From the NCBI GenBank assembly GCA_037176705.1, contig CM073891.1:95105827-95169826 (forward strand): a DNA stretch of 64,000 nt, written 5' to 3'. The stretch comes from Molossus alvarezi. Lineage: Eukaryota > Chordata > Mammalia > Chiroptera > Molossidae. Below the pieces are notes generated by a model. That model was not told the DNA's origin. It ran no database searches and saw nothing but the letters and a program-made list of their open reading frames with translations. A program made the translations under genes and the position numbers. Below, one piece after another: positions 35,044 through 46,572 of the stretch (position 1 is the first letter of the stretch; each line of letters begins with the position of its first letter).

Positions 35044-35308
35044 CCCTGGCCAGTTTGGCTCAGCGGTTAGAGCGTCGGCCTGTGGTCCGGAGTGACCCGG
35101 GTTCGGTTCCCGCTAAGGGCACGTACTTCGGTTGCAGTTTGTCCCCGGCCCTGGTTGGTCGTGCGGGTGGCAGCCACTCGATGTGTCCCTTCACGTCGAT
35201 GTTTCTCTCTCTCTCTCCCTTCCTCTCTCTCCCTCCCACTCTATCTGTACAAAAAATGGAAAAATATCCTCGGGTGAGGATAAAAAAAAAATAATAATAA
35301 AAAAAAAA
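35044..35308 (+). mobile_element. VES SINE, near-consensus, with target duplication
   Basis: Head CCCTGGCCAGTTTGGCTCAG and tail CCTCGGGTGAGGATAAAAAA. The flanking word AAGAACCGTGTTCTGG occurs at about 35028-35043 and again from about 35308. It is a close relative of the 32167 copy. Confidence 0.93.
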
Positions 35309-36816
35309 GAACCGTGTTCTGGACTTCTCCCTCATCTGAGGTACCAGCCTTCCCCAGCGGGCTGGAATACAAAGAGAGCAACTTTCCTGCAGAAGCATCC
35401 AAAGGCGACGCTTCATCAAAAGCACCATGATGAGTGTCTTTTGGTTGAAAAGCACCAGCAGTGCAGTGTCAAGCCCAGGCGAGAGGAAAGAGAAGGAGAA
35501 ATGGAGAGAGGCTGAGAGGAAAGGGGACACTTGAGAATCAGGTTCTTACAGAGTAGGCCTTTCGCCTGCGGCCTTAGCATGGGCCCCGTGCCTGAGGGCC
35601 GAGTCTCTGAGGGCCGAGTCTCTGAGGGCCGAGTCTCTGGGTCCCTCGGGCAGTAGGGCTGGGCCGGAACGGGATGGGCTCTGGCCACAGGACGGATTAA
35701 GCAACGTCTGAGGGAAGTTGCTAGGGGACTGAGGCCCAGACAGTGCAGGGAAGATGAAGAGGAGGGAGTGAGAGGAACCAGCATTGAGCACCTACTATGA
35801 GGAATGAGGCTAAGTAAGAAAAGAGAGAAAGTGACAATATATAAAATGATAGGTTGGGGAGAGAGCACTGCAGCAGATGACTAGTATCTCCCTCCTCCTC
35901 CTCAGTGGCTGGCCTGGGGCTGGGATGACAGGGAATGCCTTTTGCCATCAGGGGGCTCACAGTCTACTTGGGGAGACTAAACCTACTAAAGAGATGACGA
36001 GTAAGTCATAGTATCTGTTAATCAAGTGGATGCCAACTAATAAGTGTGTCAGGGTCTGAGAAAGGGGCCTCATTGCCCTGGGAGGGTTGGGGTTCCCAGG
36101 GAGAAATCGGCCTTGAGCCCAAACTTGAACGCTGGATGACACTTGAGTGGAGATGGACGAATTGGCAGGGACAGGCAGTGCGGGAAGAACACAGGTGGTG
36201 TGTTCAAGGGACCATGACCGGCAGCTTACTTTTTTTCTATCACTGTATTTTGGGGCCCTGTCACATACATCACCTGAGGAAATGACTGTTGTCCTTCGCC
36301 AGCACCGCTCAGCCCTGGGACATATGGCCTCAGTGGGTTCAATGGAATTAAATGATCTCCTACCATGTGTAAATCATTGCTAAGTATTGCCAGGTGTACT
36401 GAAAAGTATAAAACACAGCCCCTGCCCTCGGGGACAGAGGGGTTTCCCTTCTGGCAAATGGCCAGTGAGGGAGATTCCAGGTGACCCTACAGCAGTGAAG
36501 TCCTACGTGTGATAGAAGGCAGCAGACTGGGCAGCATGGACCAGTCCAAGAAAACTGATTTGCCATCTACCAAGATGCTCCATTTGAAGATGGTCCAAAA
36601 GGTATCGGTGACTCTGCAGTTTTCTTCCCAGGATTGGTTACCAGGCTCAGTCCGTCTTGGGTGGGTCACGTTCTTCCTAGTATATTCCTCCATAGCACAG
36701 AGGCTTGTCTGTGGCCAAACACAGTGCAGGATCAGAAGCCAAAGTAATCGCAGATGTACCTATAACTCACCCATGGCTGGGCCACTGAATAACACTGAGG
36801 AAATTTTCTATTTTAT
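35309..36816. other. Intergenic, single-copy with a short tandem repeat
   Basis: No gene is recognised. Three perfect copies of the 15-base unit GAGGGCCGAGTCTCT stand at about 35596-35640. Confidence 0.5.
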
Positions 36817-37028
36817 TATTATTTTTTTAATCCTCACCCAAGGACATTTTTGCATTCATCTTCAGATAGAGCGAGAGGGAGAGAGGGAGGGAGGAAGAGA
36901 AAGAGAGAGAAACATCAATGTGAGAGAGGCACATCAACTGGCTGCCACCCACACGACCCCAACAGGGGCCAGGGACAATGCCCTTAGCATGGGTCAACGC
37001 TCTAACCACTGAGCAAAATTGGCCAGGA
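36817..37028 (-). mobile_element. VES SINE, reverse
   Basis: ATCCTCACCCAAGGACATTT through to AAATTGGCCAGGACT, with part of the head deleted. A second reverse copy starts directly beside it. Confidence 0.88.
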
Positions 37029-37138
37029 CTCGAGGATATTTTTCTATTTATCTTCAGGTAGAGAGACAGGGAGAGAAACGCTGACAAGAGACGCCACATC
37101 GATGGTTGCCTCCCGCACGACCCCAACTAGGGTAGGGG
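37029..37138 (-). mobile_element. VES SINE, reverse, truncated
   Basis: GAGGATATTTTTCTATTTAT to GACCCCAACTAGGGTAGGGG is the 3' half of a reverse VES. The head is missing. Confidence 0.8.
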
Positions 37139-38147
37139 ACGAACCTCTGAAATTAATTCTAGAAGGAAGAGGACAGGCACAAAAGAAGCAAAATAAGGCA
37201 ATGCAGGAGGGTGGGTAGCTTTCAGTAGGTCCATCTTGGGCAAAAGGAAGCTTTTGCTTGGTCTGAGAGAAACAAAGCAACCTAATCCTGGCCCTTACAG
37301 CGCCAGTTAGAGCTGAGTGGGAGAAAGCAGGAGTTGAGCATCACCTGAGACACACTGAAGGACGAACTTACCTTGGGCATCCTCACAGTCTCATGATGTG
37401 GCCACTGCCATAAGCAGTCCATGGAGACGTCTGGGAACTTTCCAAGTTGCATGGGCAGAGTTGCTTCTTACATGACAGAATCAGTAGATGCCTGTCAGTC
37501 ACGTCACAAAAAGTGAGTCCCAGGGTGCTAAGGAGAGAACTGGTATTTGGGCTCTGAATTTTTAGTTGGAAAATCTCTTTTCAAGGCAAAAACATACCAA
37601 AGGACATTTAGAAGTTTTTCGAAGAATGAATTCATACGCCCTAACTGTGCAACAGAGGAAGCTGCAGACCTCCCCTGAAGACAGCTAAAGAATAGCCCTT
37701 GCTGGAGGCGAATTCCAGGGAAGGGCCTGTACACCCTGGATCACAGCAGGGAGCAGTTCTTCAGAACCATGCCGGAAACAAGAACAAAAAACCCCACAAG
37801 GGAAGGGCCAGCACACCACCTTACGATTCTTTATTTAAAGGAGATATGTATGAGCCAGGCTCCTGTGTAACAAAACAGGAAAATACTACTGAAGCTTCAG
37901 AGTTTTGACTGATGGCCTTCAGTCCTGGATATTGACAAAAGTGTTTTTATTGTTGTCTTTTAACCAAGCAGTCTGTCCACCTTCGGGATTAATTCAGAAA
38001 ACTCTGTTTTATGAAACATCAGGCTCTGAAGTGAACGAGCACAACTCTGGTTGCGTTCCTGCCCCCGAGATAACAGAGTAAGGTGCGCCAAAGGAGGGCA
38101 CCAACAAGGACCCTAGTTGTTGAGAAAGTGAATAATTTGTCCTGTCA
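37139..38147. other. Intergenic, single-copy
   Basis: No gene or repeat is recognised. Confidence 0.4.
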
Positions 38148-38364
38148 CTTTTTTTTAAATCCCCACCCAAGGATGTTTTTATTGATTTGAGAGACAGAGT
38201 GGGGGTGGGGGGCATCGATGTGAAAAACATCTAACGGCTGCTTTCCATACGCACCCCAACAGGGGATTGAACTCGCAACCTAGGTCATGTGCCCTGACCA
38301 AGAAGCAAACCGCTAACCTTTGAGTGTATCGGACAATGCTCCAACCGAGCCACTTGGCCAGGGC
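38148..38364 (-). mobile_element. VES-related SINE, second type, reverse
   Basis: ATCCCCACCCAAGGATGTTT, GATTGAACTCGCAACC and GCCACTTGGCCAGGGC identify a reverse SINE of an older type. Confidence 0.85.
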
Positions 38365-39470
38365 CGCTCTATCATGTTTTTCAAAGAACTGTGCAGCAAC
38401 TTTCTAAGCAGTTGACTGTTTCAAACATCTTGGGTTGCTAAAGCTGACAGAAGAAATATCTAGATCTAAAAAAATCAGGCAACGCTATCCGAAAGAATAC
38501 TAATTTTCATGTATTCTAAATGTTAAGATATATTTTTGAATGTTAATTTATAGATATTTGTATACTGGGGGAAAAGTGGTGAGCAGACGGAACTGGCCAA
38601 GGGAAAACAGCAGCTGACAGGCAGGTTGTGAGTATCCCGTGTATGTCCTTAATAAAGTATCCGACTCCCGCCACAGTGCACGGACTTGGGAAAGATGTAC
38701 TGCCAACTTACTGCAAGACCATTTCAAACTCCCCAAGTCACAGTCTCAAGGTAACTGGAGATAAAGCCTCTGTCCTTCAGTTCTTCTGCTTTATCCGTCT
38801 TTAAACCAATTAAGGGCATTTTGGAGTATTCATTAGTTTCCCAAGACAGTGCAATGAAACAGCCATATCCCTGGGTCAGCAATAGTTCTGAAGAAAAAGC
38901 ATCATTTATTATAGCACCAGGCCAGACTAGGGAATCAAGAACTTTGGGCTACATTTAACTCTTTCTCTGGCCTACTGAGTACTGTTTCTTCCTTTGCCCC
39001 TTTATTTTTTCATTCAAAAAATGTTTACTCAATACCTACTATATGCCAGGCTCAATTCTAGGTGCAGTGTCTACAAGAGAGATCAAGTTCTCTCACACAA
39101 TACATTCAAACTAGGGGAAAAAATACCTTCGGGTGGGAGATGAGTGCAAGAAAAAAAAATCATAAACAGGGTAAGAGAATCCAGCACTGGCAGGACAGAG
39201 GGGAGGGAAGAAAAGCTCTCCGTTAGTCAAGGAAGAGCTCCAGGAGGCGGTGACAGCTCAGTGGAGATTTGAGCGATAAGCAAAAGATCTGATTGAAAAG
39301 CTCTGCAGGCCAAGAAAACAAATGCAAATACACGTGAACTGAAGGAAGGCCTGTGTGGCCAAAAGGGAATGAAAGGGGAAATAGTGGATCTAGATGAGGC
39401 AGGGGAGGCGACGGGGGCTAGAGAACCTAGAGCATTGCATGCTTTGGGAAAAAATTGCAATTTCAATCAC
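38365..39470. other. Intergenic; one L2-like remnant
   Basis: ACTCAATACCTACTATATGC at about 39028-39090 is L2-like. Nothing else is recognised. Confidence 0.45.
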
Positions 39471-39656
39471 AGTGAGATGAGAACAAATGAATAGATAAAG
39501 AAAATCTGGCGTGTACATAATATTCATCCATAAAAATGAACGAAATCTTGCTGTTTGTGACAACATGGATGGACCTTGCTAAGTCAAATAAGTCAGAGAA
39601 ATATAAATACAATATGATCTCAATTCATATGTGGAATCTTTAAAAAACAGAAACAG

Positions 39657-39868
39657 TCCAGCTGGTGTGGCTCAGTGGTTGAGTGTCGACCCCTGCACCA
39701 AGAGGTCACTGGTTAGATTCCTGGTCAAGGCACATGCCCAGGTTGTGGGCCAAATCCCCAGAGGGGTGCATGCAGGAGGCGGCCAATCGATGTTCTCTCT
39801 CATCAATGTTTCCATCTCTCTCCCTCTCACTTCCTCTCTCTAAAATCAATAAAGAAAAAAAACAAACA
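39657..39868 (+). mobile_element. VES SINE, second head type, inside the L1
   Basis: Head TCCAGCTGGTGTGGCTCAGT, GACCCCTGCACCAAGAGGTC and tail AAATCAATAAAGAAAAAA. The flanking CAGAAACA words are probably its target duplication. Confidence 0.9.
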
Positions 39869-39919
39869 AACCAGAAACAAAAACCCCCAAGCTCATAGGT
39901 ATAGAAAACAGATTAGTGA

Positions 39920-42220
39920 CTTCCGGTCAAGATGGTGGGTAGGTAAACGCGGTATCGCGTCCTCCCACAACCACATCAAAGTTACAACTAAACTACAGAA
40001 CAACCATCATTCAAAACCGCCTGAAATCAAGCTGAATGGCAGTCCTACAACTACGGAATTAAAGTAGCAGCCGCATCGAGACTGGTAGGAGGGGCGGAGG
40101 GGATGGGCTGGTCCCACACCCACGTGTGGCGGATAAAAATCAGGAGGACACCTCGGCTGGGAAGGTCCTTCCTGAGGACTGAGGGGTCCCCGTCCCACAC
40201 CAGGTGCCCTGCTCAGGGTTCCAGTGCCAGGAAGAGAATCCCCATCACTTCTGGCTGGAAAACCAGCGGGTACTGAGGCTCAGGGAAGCTGAAGCGGCTG
40301 GAGCCCCAGGCAGCTCCTCAAAGGGCTCGCGCACGGACGTATCGGACTCTCTCCCTCTAAGCTTGGAGGGAGGCAGCTCGAGGGGCGCCAGAGACATACA
40401 GGGAAGAACTGAGCTGTTTGGCACTGGAGCGAGGGCTGGAGAGGGGTCTTTCTCTGGGACAAACGTGCTGTCAGAGGCCTTTGTTCCTTTGGTGAGCCCT
40501 TCCCGGGGGCGGCAGACAGAAGCCATATCTGGGCCTCCAGCAACCTGGCTCACACTGGTAGCCCCGCCCTGGTCACTCCCTGAGGCCCCGCCCCACCCAA
40601 CTTTCAAGCCCACCCAAGCTGTTGCCACTTGCTTAACCATAGGATTGGCCTGTCTTGGATCCTGCTTCAGGTTTTTCCTAAATTCTTTCAAACGAGCAGC
40701 ATCTGGTCTCAGCGAGCCCCATACCTCTGGTTAAGTAATACACTGAAACAAATGCAGGGAGGCAGCCAAAATGAGGAGACAAAGAACCAGGTCCCAAATA
40801 AAAGAACAGAACAAAACCCCAATAAAAGAACTAAGCGAAATGGAGATAAGCAACCTAACAGATGCTGAGTTCAAAATACTGCTTATAAGGATGCTCAATG
40901 AACTTAGTGAGAACCTCAGTGAACTTAGGGAGGGCCTCAAGAGCATAAAAAAGGGCCAGTCAGAAATCATGGATACACAGTTAGAATTGAAGGAGGCATT
41001 AACTGAAATAAAGAATAATTTACACAGCTTCAATAATAGAGTACGTAAATCCAAGGAGCAAACCATCGATTTGGAATATAAGGAAGCAAAAAATGCCCAA
41101 TCAGAACAGCAAAAAGAAAAAAGAATCCAAAAAAATGAGGATAGTGTAAAGAGCCTCTGGGACAACTTCAAGCGTGCCAAAATTCGCATCTTGGGGGTGC
41201 CAGAAGGAGAAGAGCGAGAACAAGAAATCAAAAACCTGTTTGAAACAATAATGGCAGAAAATTTTCCTAACTTGGTGAAGGAAACAGACATACAAGTCCA
41301 GGAAGCACAGAGAGTCCCAAACAAGATGAACCCCAAGAGGCCCACACCAAGACACATCATCATCAAAATGCAAAAGGTTCAAGACAAAGAGAGAATCTTA
41401 AAAGCAGCAAGAGAAAGGCAGCTAGTTAGCTACAAGGGAGTTCCCTTTAGGTTATCAGCTGATTTCTCAAAAGAAACTTTGCAGGCCAGAAGGGAGTGGC
41501 AAGAAATATTCAGAGTGATGAAAAGCAAGAACCTACAACCAAGATTACTCTATCCTGCAAAGGTGTCATTTATAATCGATGCACATATAATAACTTTCCC
41601 AGACAAGAAAAAGTTAGAGGAGTTCATCACCACCAAACCGTTATTATATGAAATGATGAAGGGTCTTTTTGAAGAAAAAGATAAAATATATGAACAAACA
41701 AAATGGCAATGAATACATATCTATCAACAATGTAATCTACAAACAAAAGGAACAGGTAGAACAGAAACATTCTCATAGATACAGAGAACATTTTGTTGGT
41801 TGCCAGTTGGGAGGGGGGTTGGGGGAATGGGTGAAAAAGGTGAAGAGATTAAGAAGTACAAATTCATTGCTAGACTGACAAACCTCAAAGGGAAAGGGGT
41901 TGGGGGGGTGGGAAGAAATAAACCAAAGAAGTTATATGCATAACCAATGGACACAGACAATAGTGTGGGAAAAAGCGGGAGGGGGGGCAGGAGTGGGGAG
42001 GAGGGAGTCAATGGGGGAAAAATGTAGAACATCTGTAATACATTTTACATCCAACAATAAAGATTAAAAAATAATAATAATACAGGGTTCAACTATGCGG
42101 CTATATTAGGTTGAATCCTAAGAAATTAATATTTGATGTTTTCAAAACACTGAACAAAAAAACTCAGGGACTTTTATGGAACATATTAAATAAAAATCTA
42201 AAAATAAAAAATAAAAACAA
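39920..42220 (+). mobile_element. HAL1 (half-L1) retrotransposon with 3' transduction
   Basis: The insertion is bracketed by the perfect 15-bp repeat AAAACAGATTAGTGA at 39905-39919 and 42221-42235. It comprises an 850-bp 5' region, an intact ORF1 (40771-41712), about 340 bp of 3' sequence with AATAAA at 42056, an A/T-rich tail, then about 140 bp of unrelated sequence with a second AATAAA at 42189 and an A-rich end. There is no trace of ORF2 between ORF1 and the tail. This fits HAL1 elements, which carry only ORF1 and rely on L1 machinery in trans. A deleted full L1 is the alternative. Confidence 0.82.
40771..41712 (+). CDS. L1/HAL1 ORF1 protein, intact
   Basis: The 313-residue frame encodes an L1 ORF1-type RNA-binding protein, which in L1 forms trimers and coats the element RNA. 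Residues 1-35 are basic and polar. About 36-130 look like a heptad-rich coiled coil (LLIRMLNELSENLSELREGL). RILGVPEGEE at 139-148 opens the RRM-like domain, and TPRHIIIKMQKVQDKERIL at 192-210 is a hallmark of that domain. The C-terminal domain carries PRLLYPAKVSF at 257-267. Length is typical of the family. The ATG lies in AAAATGAGG context. Absence of stops suggests recent insertion; no reverse transcriptase is encoded. Confidence 0.85.
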   Translation: MRRQRTRSQIKEQNKTPIKELSEMEISNLTDAEFKILLIRMLNELSENLSELREGLKSIKKGQSEIMDTQLELKEALTEIKNNLHSFNNRVRKSKEQTIDLEYKEAKNAQSEQQKEKRIQKNEDSVKSLWDNFKRAKIRILGVPEGEEREQEIKNLFETIMAENFPNLVKETDIQVQEAQRVPNKMNPKRPTPRHIIIKMQKVQDKERILKAARERQLVSYKGVPFRLSADFSKETLQARREWQEIFRVMKSKNLQPRLLYPAKVSFIIDAHIITFPDKKKLEEFITTKPLLYEMMKGLFEEKDKIYEQTKWQ

Positions 42221-42375
42221 AAAACAGATTAGTGATTGTGGGGTGGGGTGGGTGGGTCACAAAATGTGTGAAGTGAGTCAAAAGGTACAAACTTCCAGCA
42301 ACAAAAGAAATAAGTTGTGGGGATGTAATAATGTATGTCAATTACACCTCAATTTTTTAAAAAGTGAGATGAGAA

Positions 42376-44160
42376 ACCACTAGAGGGTTTAAACAGGAGC
42401 TAAACCATCTCAACCATGGCACAGAATTAATGAGGACCAAGTATATGAAGTATACTACACAGAAAATGATCAGGTTTTCTCTTGAAAGGGGCCTCAGGGT
42501 CTGGGGTGAGACATGAGGCTTATTTTCCGTCATCATGGGGCTAAACACTAATGAGCTGACTGATCTTACCACCTCCTTTATCACCTCGACTGTTCCAGAG
42601 TCGGGACTCATGCCCCACCTGCATTCAAGTTCTCCCTTACACAAGCCCAAATCTGATTCCTTGTGACTTACTCATCTGCCCCTTACACCCTTCTGGGCTC
42701 TACCAACAGCTATCACACCACAAGAATTCTCTTCTCAAGCAGGTCAGTACCAGTTACTCATCTGACTTTTAACTTTTTATTACAGAAAACTTCAAATGTT
42801 CACAAATGCAGAGAGAATAGTATACTAAATCTTTATTTACCTATGACCAACTTGAACAACAACCAACTCATGATCAATTTCAGTTTCCATCTGACATTTT
42901 GATTTCCTTGACTACCTTGATCATTACATTTGTCTTACAAGTGTAGTCTGGCCAGTTCAGAGAACTAGCAACCCACCTGAGACATCCATTTCCACTAACA
43001 CAGCCACACTGTCTCTCCATCATGCAAAATTAGTTGCCTCAAACTCTCCTACCAGAACTTGTGCAGTATGGTTTTTGGACCCAAGTGAGGGAATTTATAT
43101 TTGTTCCTGTGATTTTCATCTTATCAGATTTAGTCCATCCCTTCAGGCTATTTATAATCCTTTTGGACCTTGACTCTCTAACATTTACCATCCCTTCCCA
43201 GCTTTTGACAGGTAAATCCTGAAAAATAACTAAAGTTATCTCTACCTTCTCTGAGGTTAAAAAGAAAGAATACAAACATGCATAAGAATGGATTAGAAAG
43301 AGTGTAGAATTGGGAAGGAGCACACACACACCTTTAGTTAAACTCCTCATCCCATAGACTGTGCCTGGTTCAAGACCATCATTCGGTAAAGCAGTGCGGC
43401 TGGAGCCTAGGTCTGGAGCTCACTGCTCTGCCTGCCACCCCTTACCTCTAAGCCCTCAGCGGAGGCGCTCAATGACAGAAAATGTACATTACACCAGCTA
43501 GGCTAGTGTCTGTGGACCACTGCAAACTGATTTCTTGTCAACTACCAACAATAACCCACTCATTTGGCAAATAATCATCCCATGTTGCTCTCCACCAGAC
43601 CCCACTGCCCTCAATTACTTTCCAAGTTCCTCCCACCCTCAGAGATTAGGTTGGAAATCATTTTCTCTACTCTTTCTTAAACAATTCCTGCAGTACGTAG
43701 GACTCTGTAATGGAATTAGAGTTAGGAATGTAAAAAATGTTCATAAATAATAAATGGCTTATATATATTAGAAATGAGAGTCTGTTATTCAAAAAGCCAC
43801 AAAATATCTTATTTGGAAAAAACACTTAAATATACACCTTAAAAATTCAGCACACTCAAGAATGCATTTTACAATTGTTTCCATTTGAGAAACAGAAAGT
43901 TAAAATGGGTAATAATTATAAACACAATTTCACGAGAATCTGGATAATGTGCAAGAAGCATCATGTTTTTTCTGATATTTATCTTTATGATTAACTAACC
44001 ACACAAAGTCCAGATGTGTACAGCCCAGGGAGCCCCCCAAAAAAGTGGCAGTGCATCAGGGGGTTTCTTTCCCTCAGTAAACGACACTGGGGCGTGGGAA
44101 GGAGCCTGGGAGCTTTACAGGAGCGCACAGTCCAGCTTCCTATCCAGTCAGCAGGCATCA
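42376..44160 (-). other. RBM28: RBM28 3' UTR and downstream
   Basis: This is the - strand region downstream of the RBM28 stop. The nearest AATAAA words on that strand are at 42837-42832 and 42781-42776, about 1.3 kb beyond the stop, but they lie in DNA that looks like an old interspersed repeat, so the true poly(A) site is unsettled. No other element is recognised. Confidence 0.4.
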
Positions 44161-44295
<135 letters not shown>

Positions 44296-45486
44296 CTACA
44301 AATGAAAGGTAAGGAAACAAAAGATAGTCAGTTTCAAACAGTAAATATCATCTTACCTTAAGGCCACCCAAGAGAGAAAATAAGTAGGTACAGAGATCTT
44401 GTCCACCACAAGAAGGGGACTTTTAGAGAGTGACCCTTGGAGATCATCCTTAAAAAATCATCCACTGGTAAGAAATCAGACCAGGAATGCAGAGAAGGGC
44501 TCCCTAAAACACTGCACAGGTGTTTCAGAGGCCACTCCCAAATGCTCACTTGAATCTCCTCACAGAAGAGTCAGCCCAGAATTGGGGTGTTTTCACTCGC
44601 CCTTTCCCTCACCAAGAACACTGCTTACGGGGTTTCAGGGAGTTTTATAAGACAGTGTGTATAGGCCCAACACTTCCCAGGCACACAGATTTCTCAAGGA
44701 TGATGGGAAAGTAATACTTCTTGTACCCTAAAAGAAAGGGAGTAGGGAAAGAGAAAGAAAGCTTGACCTGAAATGTTCAAAATCTTAGGACCACTGTTTC
44801 CTCCTAAAAGGAACTAGGACCCCTCGGGAAAACGGCGAATGCCAGGGCCAGGGAGGGACAGATTTGTAAGATGAGCTGGGACATCTGGCTGTATTGAAAA
44901 GGACACTAATAAAGACAGAGTCATCTCACAAGGTCTCAGAAATCCACCTGACAGGGTTTCTGCTAGCCTAACATGGCATAATGACTGCATCTGATGGAAA
45001 CACATCAAGTACATAAAAACTCAGGAATGATTTTATAATACTATAAAATCTTACTGGTCACTATAGGAAGTTGATAGGACACCAATGCATTATTCTGGAA
45101 ATTGATGAAGAGAAAAAAATAAAATAAAACATTTATCCTGCCTTTCCTATACAAATGGTATTTCATGGTAACCAAAGAGTTAAAAATATTTTTTTTTCTA
45201 GAATTCTACTAAAAAAAAAAAGCAAATGGATTGATGAAATTAGAAAATCATCATTTTGCAACCCATATTAAAATAGAGGATCTAGACAGTAATCGTCAAT
45301 GGTATTAAAACCATTTGGTGAGAGGTTGACGGGGGACTTTACAAATGGAGGAATAAGGTAGACAATCCCTAAACCTACTGATGAATTTGAGTTATCACCA
45401 AAAATGGGGCAACCGGACATTAGGATGCCTTATGATACAATGCAACAGACAGCACACAGCATTACCTAAGAAATACTTTTGCCAAG

Positions 45487-45732
45487 CCCTGGCTGGTTTG
45501 GCTCAGCAGTTAGAGCTTCGGCCTGTGGACCAGAGAGTCCCGGGTTCGGTTTCTGCTGGGGGTATGTGCCTCGGTTGCAGTTTGTCCCCGGCCCCGGATG
45601 GGGTCGTGTGGGTGGCAGCCTGTCGATGTGTCTCTCTCACGTCAATGTTTCTCTCTCACTCTCCCCCACCCCTCTCCCGTTCTATCTGAAGATAAATGCA
45701 AAAGTGTCTTCAGGTGAGGATTGAAAATAAGA
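45487..45732 (+). mobile_element. VES SINE followed by expanded GA tail
   Basis: Head CCCTGGCTGGTTTGGCTCAG to CTTCAGGTGAGGATTG. The flanking ACTTTTGCCAAG lies at about 45475-45486 and again at about 45828-45839, so the GA/AAAG expansion between belongs to the element's tail. Confidence 0.92.
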
Positions 45733-45733
45733 A

Positions 45734-45796
<63 letters not shown>

Positions 45797-45826
45797 AAGA
45801 AAGAAAAAGAAAGAGAAAGAAAGAAA
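45733..45826. repeat. (GA)n/(GAAA)n microsatellite grown from a SINE tail
   Basis: About 30 GA units and then AAAG-type units, lying inside the target duplication of the adjoining VES element. Confidence 0.9.
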
Positions 45827-46226
45827 GACTTTTGCCAAGAAAACTAAACTTGAGTCTAATCAAGCTCTAGATCAAGCTACCAGTATACAGGCAATATGGG
45901 CTGTTATAGAAATGAGTTAAATGACAACCCAAGGAAGCAAAGCAGCTAACTCAAAATGTAATACATTCTAAAAGGCAAATGACCTGGTTTCTCCAACAAA
46001 TTAACAGCATGGGAAAAAGGGAGTGATGAGGAAGACTGGATATTATAGGGAAAAAAAAAAAATTTAAGAGATATAAAAATCATATGTAATATGTGGACTT
46101 TGAATCCTGATTGATGCTAACCAATTATAAAAATTTTTTTTGAGGCAACTGGGGACATTTTAATATGGGCTGTGTATTAGATGACATTTAGGGCTTCTTA
46201 CTAATTTCATTAGATGTGATCATGGC

Positions 46227-46229
<3 letters not shown>

Positions 46230-46263
<34 letters not shown>
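46230..46263. repeat. (TG)n microsatellite
   Basis: About 17 uninterrupted TG units within an RBM28 intron. Confidence 0.95.
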
Positions 46264-46265
<2 letters not shown>

Positions 46266-46572
46266 GGCCTGAGCAATACACATTTCCACAAGGCACATTT
46301 AAAAATGAAGTATTTAATGTACTGGGGGCAGGGAGCGTGTATGGGGGATAGGTAAAACAGGGTAACTGTTGAGTCACAGTAACTGATATGTGGGGGTTAT
46401 TTCCCTATTCTCCCCCCTTTAGGGCTGTGTACTTCAGTGTCCTCTGAACAGCTGAGTCCTGCATGCAGCCACAATCTAGCAGCCCTTTTTTGCTCAACTG
46501 ATCAAGGCACAAAAGCAACTGCCAGCCCCAGCAGAGCCTGTCGTACCAACACCTCGTGCACTACGGACTCAC

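Larger units (their letters stand above)
39484..42362 (+). mobile_element. 5'-truncated L1 3' end with target duplication, holding two later insertions
   Basis: The L1 words CATCCATAAAAATGAACGAA, TGACAACATGGATGGACCTT and AGCTCATAGGTATAGAAAAC run to 39919. They resume at 42236 with TTGTGGGGTGGGG and AAAAGGTACAAACTTCCAGC. The whole block is bracketed by the 13-bp repeat AGTGAGATGAGAA at 39471-39483 and 42363-42375, so it is one insertion. A SINE (39657-39868) and a HAL1 (39920-42220) then entered it. Confidence 0.85.
44296..46572 (-). other. RBM28: RBM28 intron before the last exon
   Basis: A GT-AG intron of 2277 bp holding a VES SINE, a long GA tract and a TG microsatellite. Nothing else is recognised. 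Confidence 0.85.

Noticed and set aside
40731..41366. A 211-codon antisense frame across ORF1
   Set aside because: It is the shadow of the intact ORF1 on the other strand. It starts inside ORF1 and has a hydrophobic, Ser/Leu-rich composition typical of such shadows.
41713..42060. A remnant of ORF2 after HAL1 ORF1
   Set aside because: The sequence has many stops, no endonuclease or reverse transcriptase words, and reads like an L1 3' UTR (GGTTGCCAGTTGGGAGGGG).
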